Assembly (NCBI GenBank): GCA_002385475.1
Contig: DGDO01000058.1
Location: forward strand, 1 to 8,493
Direction of reading: 5' to 3'
Length of the DNA stretch: 8,493 bases
From: Candidatus Sordicultor fermentans
GTDB taxonomy: Bacteria; Atribacterota; Atribacteria; Atribacterales; Caldatribacteriaceae
Shown: positions 1 through 4,952 of the stretch, in pieces
How the letters are laid out: the number at the start of each line of letters is the position of its first letter
How positions within the stretch are numbered: position 1 is the stretch's first letter
Translations under genes and position numbers: made by a program
The notes under the pieces: generated by a model
What the model saw: only the letters and a program-made list of their open reading frames with translations
Told to the model about the DNA's origin: nothing
Databases searched by the model: none

Positions 1-35
1 TTATAAAGCAAATTACATGGGGTTGAAAACTCGGG

Positions 36-71
36 ATCGCCACGCACGGCAAGATACGCCGTGCTCGCGAT
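36..71. repeat. REP-like palindrome
   Basis: The inner stem GCACGGC (44-50) pairs perfectly with GCCGTGC (58-64) around a 7-nt loop. An outer stem ATCGC (36-40) pairs with GCGAT (67-71), with a small asymmetric internal bulge between. Read on the minus strand it begins GTCATCGCGAGC and ends GTGGCGATCCC. That resembles the widespread short intergenic repeats of the form GTCATTGCGAG...GTGGCAATC seen in many bacterial genomes; this family match is from memory. No T-tract follows, so it is not a classical terminator. Confidence 0.6.
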
Positions 72-86
72 GACGGTTTAAAAAGC

Positions 87-141
87 TTCCGGGGAGAGGG
101 TTAGGGTGGTGAATCGCGCCGCCCCCTTATAAACCCCGGAA
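87..141. repeat. GC-rich nested hairpin
   Basis: TTCCGGGG (87-94) and CCCCGGAA (134-141) form a perfect 8-bp inverted repeat. Inside it GGGTGG (104-109) can pair with CCGCCC (119-124) using one G-U pair. The right arm overlaps the head (CTTATAAACCCC, 126-137) of the dispersed repeat described separately, so the hairpin may be part of that element. No T-run follows on either strand. Confidence 0.5.
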
Positions 142-196
142 AAGACGAAAAACACAAAGGAAAAAGATAAAAAATAACCTGGAGGGAAAGCACCTT
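104..196. repeat. Dispersed structured repeat, copy A
   Basis: This is the most upstream of three diverged copies; the others are near 6565-6665 and 6709-6773. The shared order is a small hairpin, a head (here CTTATAAACCCC, 126-137), an A-rich stretch containing AAAAAGATAAAA (161-172, identical to 6627-6638 in copy B), then CTGGAGGG and a small hairpin with a GAAA-starting loop. In this copy the last hairpin is AGG (183-185) with CCT (193-195) plus a G-U pair, around loop GAAAGCA (186-192). Homology was judged by eye; the copies are heavily decayed. Confidence 0.45.
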
Positions 197-266
197 GCTC
201 GTCACTCCTGAACAGGTCTATCAGAAATCTATTATTAATGATTTCTCATGGGGTGGCGAGAAAGTG
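191..266. repeat. Nested imperfect palindrome
   Basis: CTCGTCACTCC (198-208) pairs along its full length with GGGGTGGCGAG (250-260), 11 pairs with two G-U. A second perfect stem AGAAATC (223-229) with GATTTCT (240-246) lies inside. An outer extension CACCTT (191-196) against AAAGTG (261-266) adds five of six possible pairs after one bulged G. There is no T-tract. It could be a decayed mobile palindrome or a structured RNA element upstream of the ABC operon; the sequence does not decide. Confidence 0.5.
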
Positions 267-495
267 ACTCTGGCAAAGACATGCCGGGTGAAATTGCCCC
301 CAATAATTCCCCGGTAGGGAAGATGAGTGGAGCGCGAAAAAAAGATATTGCCATGTATTAAAGAGAAATTTTTAAGGAACTATCGCTCTTCTCTTGAGAT
401 ACGCTTATAGAATGAGAAGCTAAAAAAAAGTGGTTTTGCTTTTTCTTTCTGTTAAAATAAAGTAGCTTAAAAAAAAGAGGAGGCAGGGAAATTTC

Positions 496-1443
496 ATGAT
501 CCAAACTGTAAACTTAACCAAGGAATTTGATGGCTTTAAGGCTGTCGATAACTTAAATCTCCAGGTAGATAAAGGAGATATATGTGGTTTTTTAGGCCCC
601 AACGGAGCAGGGAAGACCACCACTATCAATATGATTTTAGGGTTGATGCCTCCTACCAGCGGTAAAATTTTCCTCTTAGGAGAAGAATTCAATCCTGGTA
701 AAGTGGAGGTGAAAGAAAGAATTGGAGTGGTGTCTGAGAGTTTGTATTTTTATAAAGAAATGACTGCTCGAGAATATCTTCTCTTTTTTGGAGAACTCTA
801 CCAGGTGCCTAAGGCTTCCAGAAGAATTGAAGAGCTGCTGGAAGCTTTAGGATTGATTAACGACCAGAACAAAAAAATAGGAGCTTTTTCCAAAGGGATG
901 CAACAAAAGTTAGCCTTTGCCCGTGCTCTTTTGCATGACCCAGAACTCCTCATTCTGGATGAGCCAGTAGCTAACTTAGACCCCAGCAGCATCAAGCAGA
1001 TTCGAGACTTAATTGAAGAGGAAAACCACCGGGGGAAAACGGTTTTTATCTCTTCTCACCTTCTTTCTGAAGTAGAAAGGTTATGCAAAAAAGTAGCTAT
1101 TATCAATAAAGGAAAACTTTTGGCTGAGGATACCATGGATAATATTCGCCGAAGATTGACCGACAGTGTAGAGATGGAGATAGAGTTAGACAAAGAGGCG
1201 GAAAGCATTGCTTCCTCTTTAGAAAAGCTGGACTTTTTGAAAGGATTTAGCGTAGAAGGCCACAAATTGGAAGTGAGTTTAAAAACTGACCGGGACTATC
1301 GTCCGGAATTGTCTCAATTTCTTTACCAAAATGGATATCTTCCTCTTTCTATGAAAGCTAAAGAAATGAGTCTGGAAGAAGCCTTTATCACCATTACCCA
1401 GCAAAATATTTCTCTACTGGCCCGAGGGGAGGAAGCGGCATGA
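496..1443 (+). CDS. ABC-2 type transporter ATP-binding protein
   Basis: This cytoplasmic ATPase of about 315 residues powers the permease encoded two genes downstream. All nucleotide-binding motifs are visible: Walker A GPNGAGKTT (34-42), a degenerate signature FSKGMQQK (131-138), Walker B LLILDEP (151-157), D-loop ANLDP (159-163) and switch histidine H188 in SSHLL. The Q-loop position reads VVSE (78-81), so the usual Gln is replaced, a variation that also occurs in DrrA/NatA/NosF-like ATPases. Residues from about 225 form the extra C-terminal domain typical of that group (DUF4162-like). The start is supported by GAGGAGG at 477-483 (12 nt away) and a closer AGGGA at 485-489. The stop overlaps the next ATG by 4 nt, implying translational coupling. 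Family assignment is firm; the substrate is unknown. Confidence 0.95.
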   Translation: MIQTVNLTKEFDGFKAVDNLNLQVDKGDICGFLGPNGAGKTTTINMILGLMPPTSGKIFLLGEEFNPGKVEVKERIGVVSESLYFYKEMTAREYLLFFGELYQVPKASRRIEELLEALGLINDQNKKIGAFSKGMQQKLAFARALLHDPELLILDEPVANLDPSSIKQIRDLIEEENHRGKTVFISSHLLSEVERLCKKVAIINKGKLLAEDTMDNIRRRLTDSVEMEIELDKEAESIASSLEKLDFLKGFSVEGHKLEVSLKTDRDYRPELSQFLYQNGYLPLSMKAKEMSLEEAFITITQQNISLLARGEEAA

Positions 1444-2162
1444 AGAAAAAAGTTGGTCTCTCTATTTTTCTGGCTATTGTAGGAGTTGTTGTGGTTTTAT
1501 TTGTGGTTTCCTATTTTACCATCCGGCTGAATTATGGGGTTCTGCAAGGCAAAGTAACTGACCACTATTCGCATGACGTGGTTAGAAGACTACATCTCAC
1601 CATTGATGGGCGTTCTGATATTTTATTTCAGAGCAAAGATTATCAGTTTACCCATCTTCCCCCTGGAAAGCATACTCTTCGCGCTGAAGCTCCCTACTAC
1701 TATCCTTTTTCTGAAGAGTTAGAGATAAAAAGAGGAGTTAATGTTTTTGACTTCACCATGAAGGGAAAAGAAATCCCTGATTTAGCTGGCATCATATGTT
1801 TTGCCGACCCCGTGGACAGAGGCATTCAAATTGAAATCCGCTTTAAAGATTCTAAAGGGGTGGGAATATCAGACTTTCCTGCTCTGCCACTTCAGCTGGA
1901 GGGCAAACTCTACGTTAGAGAGGGAGAAGATGAGGATAACTACAGCCGGGGAAGGTTGATTTTTGAAGGACCAATTGAACTTTTCTGGGATCCCAATGCT
2001 TATCTTTCTCGCAATAAAGGACTTATTACCTGGGACAAAATTCAGATTGATCCTGAAGAAGAAAAATACGGCATCATGGAACTGGTGCTCCGCACCCCTC
2101 AAGGAGATTTTGAAGATGTTATTGAAGACGTAGAGTTTCAGTCACCCAAAAAGGAGGAATGA
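1440..2162 (+). CDS. Membrane-anchored protein with carboxypeptidase-regulatory-like domain
   Basis: This 240-residue protein has no recognised function. It starts with a lysine-rich tip and one hydrophobic segment (about 8-28), which predicts an inner-membrane anchor with the rest outside. Residues about 33-108 look like a carboxypeptidase-regulatory or PEGA-type beta sandwich: GxLxGKVTD opening, a central LPPGKHTLRAEAPYY turn and strand, and a closing VNVFDFTM strand. Residues about 115-235 are acidic and unassigned, with a possible second beta domain. The start has a strong site, GGGGAGGA at 1426-1433, 6 nt before the ATG, which overlaps the ATPase stop (ATGA). Its place between ATPase and permease suggests it is a subunit or partner of that transporter. 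The domain call is by eye. Confidence 0.85.
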   Translation: MKKKVGLSIFLAIVGVVVVLFVVSYFTIRLNYGVLQGKVTDHYSHDVVRRLHLTIDGRSDILFQSKDYQFTHLPPGKHTLRAEAPYYYPFSEELEIKRGVNVFDFTMKGKEIPDLAGIICFADPVDRGIQIEIRFKDSKGVGISDFPALPLQLEGKLYVREGEDEDNYSRGRLIFEGPIELFWDPNAYLSRNKGLITWDKIQIDPEEEKYGIMELVLRTPQGDFEDVIEDVEFQSPKKEE

Positions 2163-2164
2163 GA

Positions 2165-2983
2165 ATGGCAAAAAAAGTAACCAGAACTCTTTTTAAAAGA
2201 GATTTTCTCTATACCTTGTATAGCTGGGGATATTATGCAGCCATTTTTGCCTCTTTCCTGGTTTCTTCTTTTATTTTAAAAAACTTTATAGATGGTATCC
2301 GGGAAGAGGATATTTTAGTTTCGGCTTATCCCCTGCATCAGCCTCTTTATATCACCTTAATTATTATCTCCATCTATTTGGTGATAGTATCGGCTATTTC
2401 CATCTCTCGAGAAAGAGAGCAAGGGACTTTAGAAGTCCTTTTCTATGGACCGGTGACAGCGGGAAACTTTCTCTGGAGTAAATATTTCAAGGATTTACTT
2501 TTAGGAATCATAGCTTTAGGCTTCACTGCTGTTTACTTTTATTTAGTGAGCTGTCTTACCAATTTGGGGTTCACCACAGGTTTGATTAAAGCTCTGTTTA
2601 TGGGGGTTTTTATCATATCTTGTGTGGTGAGCTTCGGGCTTTTCATCTCTTCTTTAACCGGTCGGATTCGCAGCTCAGTGGTCACTCTTTTAGCTATTCT
2701 GGGAGCTTTTTTGGTTGTTCAATTTGCCTATGGCGCTCTTTTAGGCCTGGGAGAAGAGGCAACCATATCTCTCCCCCTTCTCTATCTCCGCCAGACTCTC
2801 TCTTATATTTTTCAGGGCATAAACTGGATATCACCTTTTGCTTTCTTAAGTCGGGGACTGGATGCCGTGGTTTTAGAGAGCTGGACATTGTATTTGGCTA
2901 ACATAGTCTATTGTCTGATTTATTCCCTCATTTTTATGGCTCTTTCTATATTTACTATGAATCGAAGGGGGGTTAAAGCCTGA
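2165..2983 (+). CDS. ABC-2 type transporter permease
   Basis: This is a multi-pass membrane protein of 272 residues and the channel or motor partner of the ATPase two genes upstream. About six hydrophobic segments are visible (roughly 22-40, 61-80, 110-130, 142-165, 173-195 and 243-263). After the second comes SREREQGTLE (81-90), a hallmark of NosY-like ABC-2 permeases that couples to the ATPase, and WISPFAFLSRGLD (221-233) precedes the last helix. An ATG at 2159 overlaps the preceding stop, but it lies only 1 nt after the AAGGAGG at 2151-2157. The ATG at 2165 is spaced 7 nt from it and is the better start. The stop codon overlaps the next start by one base (TGATG). Only one permease gene is present, so a homodimer is expected. 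Family is firm, substrate unknown. Confidence 0.92.
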   Translation: MAKKVTRTLFKRDFLYTLYSWGYYAAIFASFLVSSFILKNFIDGIREEDILVSAYPLHQPLYITLIIISIYLVIVSAISISREREQGTLEVLFYGPVTAGNFLWSKYFKDLLLGIIALGFTAVYFYLVSCLTNLGFTTGLIKALFMGVFIISCVVSFGLFISSLTGRIRSSVVTLLAILGAFLVVQFAYGALLGLGEEATISLPLLYLRQTLSYIFQGINWISPFAFLSRGLDAVVLESWTLYLANIVYCLIYSLIFMALSIFTMNRRGVKA

Positions 2984-4311
2984 TGAATAAAAAGATAGCT
3001 TTCTTTGTTTTAGCGGGTATTTTAGTTCTGGGAGGAGGCATTTCCTGGGCTCAGGCGCCCCTTTTTCGGGAACAACTGGTTTATTCTTTGACTTCTTTTG
3101 ATGGCTCTGGCTTCAGTAAAAGCTTCTGTCCTCAGAGCGAGGAAACTTTGTACTTTATTGCCAATTTTAATAGTGTGGTGAACCCCCGAAAAACCATTGT
3201 TTACTACTGGCCTATAACTCGCCGGTATATGGCCGGGTTCAGCACCTTAAATGAAGAAGTCCCGGGGAAATTGGAAATCTGGCAGGGTGGAAAATTGATA
3301 AACACTCTGGAGAAGCAGAAGTATGTTCTCTATTACCCCGAAGGGTATTGGTCAGAAAAAGCCACGATTTATCTGGGCGAAGATGCTCAAGAGTGTTACG
3401 ACGAATATAAGGCGGCAGTAGATGAATTCAACAAAAAACTTCAAGAGTATTATCAGGCTATGAATTATTATCAGCAACAGCTGAATAATTTCTTTGAAGA
3501 AGTGCGCCGCCGACGGGAAGCCGGTGAGACCGGACCTCTTGATATTTCTATTCCCCAGCAACCAGAGCCTCCTGAGTTCGTAAAATTCTATGTTACTGAG
3601 CCAGCAGAGGGTTTTATCCTTAACCTTCCTGTGGGTAACTATGAAATCAGGGTAAGGATGGAAGATGGAACTATTTTTGAAGGAAGTGAGAAGAATTTAG
3701 TAGTCTTTACTGCTCGCCGGCGAGAGGGAGTGGGATATGAAATAATCCCGGGAAACCGCTGGACCAAGAGAGAAAACTGTGACGACCCTTCCTGGATTAT
3801 CCATGCTGTAGGTAAAAACGAACTCTACTTCAATCCCTTTTATCAGGAAGAATACAATGAGCTGTATTATAATAAGCTTAAAGACCCTCAAAATATTGGT
3901 CGGCTGGAAAAGTGGAAATGGGTGCATGTTGACCCGGTAGACGATGCTCAAGTTCTTCTGGGAAGAGGAGAAGAGATCTTGCAAACAGTAGATAAAGCTC
4001 CTTATTTTGTGAAGCAGGTTCCCGGACCAGAGCTGGGGTATGAAATAATCCCCTATGATGAAGAACTGAAAATGAGTGGTTATCAACCCACTTTTGAAAG
4101 CTATAAAGTAACTCTGGGGGAAGACCTTGTTGGGGCTGATTATCAGATATCCACCATCTCCAGAGAAACTGGAGAGCATATCCCTAAAAGCGAGCGGACT
4201 ATTCGTTTCTTGAAAAAGGAAAATGGAGCTTACCTTTACGCTGTGGCTTTCTTGCCTTTAGTAGCAGGAGCGATTATAATAATCAGTCGTTCTTACCGGG
4301 TGGAGAAGTAG
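2983..4311 (+). CDS. Exported, C-terminally anchored coiled-coil protein of ABC cassette
   Basis: This 442-residue protein matches no family I recognise. Residues 1-24 form a signal peptide (KK tip, hydrophobic core, SWAQA before a likely cleavage). Residues about 137-180 are rich in Glu, Lys, Tyr and Gln with heptad-like spacing, a probable coiled coil. A proline-rich hinge (191-199, PQQPEPPEF) follows, and about 415-435 is a C-terminal membrane helix with a short positive tail. The body should sit outside the membrane. The motif GYEIIP occurs twice (251-256 and 352-357), hinting at duplicated modules. The start is preceded by AAGGGGGG (2965-2972) and overlaps the permease stop by one base. 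Gene order suggests it is the extracytoplasmic partner of the transporter, though it lacks the look of a classical solute-binding protein. Two cysteines (49 and 138) precede a third at 266. Confidence 0.85.
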   Translation: MNKKIAFFVLAGILVLGGGISWAQAPLFREQLVYSLTSFDGSGFSKSFCPQSEETLYFIANFNSVVNPRKTIVYYWPITRRYMAGFSTLNEEVPGKLEIWQGGKLINTLEKQKYVLYYPEGYWSEKATIYLGEDAQECYDEYKAAVDEFNKKLQEYYQAMNYYQQQLNNFFEEVRRRREAGETGPLDISIPQQPEPPEFVKFYVTEPAEGFILNLPVGNYEIRVRMEDGTIFEGSEKNLVVFTARRREGVGYEIIPGNRWTKRENCDDPSWIIHAVGKNELYFNPFYQEEYNELYYNKLKDPQNIGRLEKWKWVHVDPVDDAQVLLGRGEEILQTVDKAPYFVKQVPGPELGYEIIPYDEELKMSGYQPTFESYKVTLGEDLVGADYQISTISRETGEHIPKSERTIRFLKKENGAYLYAVAFLPLVAGAIIIISRSYRVEK

Positions 4312-4319
4312 AGAGACAG

Positions 4320-4348
4320 TTGATTTTATAGCTGAATAGAAATATAAT
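4320..4348 (+). promoter_or_regulatory. Promoter of tRNA-Arg gene
   Basis: TTGATT at 4320-4325 and a perfect TATAAT at 4343-4348 are separated by 17 nt, the optimal sigma-70 spacing. Transcription would start near 4355, about 10 nt before the mature tRNA. The -35 box begins only 8 nt after the stop codon of the preceding ABC cassette, and no terminator is seen between them, so read-through from the operon is also possible. Confidence 0.75.
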
Positions 4349-4364
4349 TATGGTGAGGTAAGGT

Positions 4365-4441
4365 GCGCCTGTGGCTCAACTGGATAGAGCAACAGACTAC
4401 GGATCTGTAGGTTGGGGGTTCGAATCCCTCCAGGCGCGCCA
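4365..4441 (+). tRNA. tRNA-Arg (anticodon ACG)
   Basis: A full cloverleaf folds by hand. The acceptor stem is GCGCCTG (4365-4371) with CAGGCGC (4431-4437). The D stem is GCTC (4374-4377) with GAGC (4387-4390). The anticodon stem is ACAGA (4392-4396) with TCTGT (4404-4408), and the loop is CTACGGA. The T stem is GGGGG (4414-4418) with CCCTC (4426-4430), one G-U pair, and loop TTCGAAT. The anticodon is ACG at 4399-4401, which reads CGN arginine codons once A34 is deaminated to inosine by TadA. The discriminator is G4438 and the CCA end (4439-4441) is encoded in the DNA. Confidence 0.97.
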
Positions 4442-4452
4442 GTGTTTTTTTT
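4442..4452 (+). terminator. T-tract after tRNA-Arg, possible termination site
   Basis: Eight consecutive Ts (4445-4452) begin 3 nt after the encoded CCA. No separate hairpin precedes them; the GC-rich acceptor and T stems of the tRNA itself are the only nearby structure. It may act as a weak terminator or simply as the trailer that is trimmed away. Confidence 0.35.
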
Positions 4453-4561
4453 GTGAATCATTTCATCTTCAGCTCACTTTGTAGCCAACTGCAAAATTCA
4501 TGGCGGTGTTTCCTTACTTCACGCTCTGTTTCTCTTTTCTGCCGTATTGTGCAATTTCTCC

Positions 4562-4591
4562 GGGCATTCTAGCATCAAGAGGAATGCTTTT
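4562..4591 (+). terminator. Weak terminator-like hairpin downstream of tRNA-Arg
   Basis: GCATTC (4564-4569) pairs with GAATGC (4582-4587), extendable by two G-U pairs, and is followed by a short run of four Ts (4588-4591). The stem is only moderately stable and the T-run short, so this is a weak candidate for ending transcripts from the ABC operon or the tRNA gene. Confidence 0.25.
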
Positions 4592-4631
4592 CCCCCAGTG
4601 GTTCTTGCTCTTTTAAGGTTTTTTAATTAGA

Positions 4632-4649
4632 AAAAAGCGAGGTTGCCTC
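4632..4649 (-). terminator. Second minus-strand terminator candidate
   Basis: Read on the minus strand, GAGG-CAA-CCTC (4639-4649) is followed by GC and six Ts (the A-run just before 4637 on the plus strand). The stem has only 4 pairs. An alternative pairing of CCTCGC with an upstream GCGA..GG is possible. It lies beyond the stronger candidate at 4672-4707 and could act as a back-up. Confidence 0.3.
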
Positions 4650-4671
4650 ATAATTTCCTCTTCGCAAAGAC

Positions 4672-4707
4672 AAAAAAAGGAGGGGTTGTAGGGAGAATAT
4701 TCCCCTC
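4672..4707 (-). terminator. Probable intrinsic terminator of the peptidase gene
   Basis: On the minus strand GAGGGG (plus-strand 4702-4707) pairs with CCCCTC (plus-strand 4680-4685), a 6-bp GC-rich stem. C and then seven Ts (the A-run at 4672-4678) follow. The loop is long (16 nt). The position, about 250 nt past the peptidase stop codon, implies a long 3' untranslated region that would contain the 58-nt hairpin at 4824-4881. Confidence 0.5.
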
Positions 4708-4823
4708 ATTTATAATTCTGTGGAAATTTTTTCGGGGTATCTTTGCGAGCGAGACGCTTACAGTGTGAGCTTTAAAAGCAAATAAACGAGAAAATAATTA
4801 TACCGGGAAAAGGTGTTTCAGCG

Positions 4824-4881
4824 CCGTGGCAGTCTCGTTTTTTCTACTCCGTAAGGGATCAAAAAATAGAAACCGCCACGG
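4824..4881. repeat. 58-nt imperfect hairpin with GTAA tetraloop
   Basis: CCGTGGC (4824-4830) pairs perfectly with GCCACGG (4875-4881). The two arms stay in register without any bulge down to a GTAA loop (4851-4854) closed by CTCC and GGG. I count 20 pairs, one of them G-U, out of 27 possible, including a run of five T-A pairs. GTAA is a GNRA-type tetraloop if this is read as plus-strand RNA. Neither side has a following T-run, so it is not a simple terminator. The sequence GCCGTGGCAGTCTCG recalls common short intergenic repeats; GCGAGCGAGACGC at 4745-4757 may be a distant partner. Confidence 0.6.
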
Positions 4882-4952
4882 AATACGAAAATAATGTCTC
4901 ACGGAGACGTCGGGAAAAGAGAATAATTATAGCAGGTTCTGCAGGATAAAAA

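Larger units (their letters stand above)
1..495. other. Non-coding leader region with several palindromes
   Basis: No convincing gene is seen here; the reading frames are short and lack ribosome binding sites. The stretch holds four things: a REP-like palindrome at 36-71, a GC-rich hairpin at 87-141, a first copy of a dispersed repeat at about 104-196, and a nested palindrome at 191-266. The last 80 bases are A/T-rich and probably hold the promoter of the ABC operon. A weak candidate -10 is TAAAAT at 453-458 with TGGTTT at 431-436 (16-nt spacer), and the -35 is poor. A near-direct repeat, AGCTAAAAAAAAG at 418-430 and AGCTTAAAAAAAAG at 464-477, flanks it. The 5' side of the window may belong to the end of an unseen upstream unit. 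Confidence 0.6.
4453..4952. other. Non-coding region between tRNA-Arg and the peptidase gene
   Basis: No gene is supported here. It contains a weak plus-strand terminator-like hairpin (4562-4591), two minus-strand terminator candidates (4632-4649 and 4672-4707), and a 58-nt imperfect hairpin (4824-4881). It also holds a GTCTC-ACG-GAGAC hairpin (4896-4908) and short direct repeats: AATAATTATA at 4793-4802 and 4922-4931, and CGGGAAAA at 4804-4811 and 4911-4918. Much of it is the likely 3' untranslated region of the minus-strand peptidase mRNA. Confidence 0.6.

Noticed and set aside
420..692. 90-codon minus-strand frame over the ATPase start
   Set aside because: It is antisense to the Walker A region of a certain ATPase gene and its C-terminal part is translated T-rich promoter DNA.
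2159..2161. ATG overlapping the preceding stop as the permease start
   Set aside because: It sits one base after the AAGGAGG sequence, too close for initiation; the ATG at 2165 is properly spaced.
3697..4179. 160-codon minus-strand frame
   Set aside because: It lies wholly inside the 442-residue operon gene, which has a clear signal peptide and operon linkage; the antisense frame has no recognisable features.
4433..4440. GGCGCGCC palindrome at the tRNA 3' end
   Set aside because: It arises from the acceptor stem plus discriminator and CC of the tRNA and needs no separate explanation.
4365..4452. tRNA gene as the attachment site of an integrated element
   Set aside because: No integrase gene and no duplicated tRNA 3' end is present in the window.
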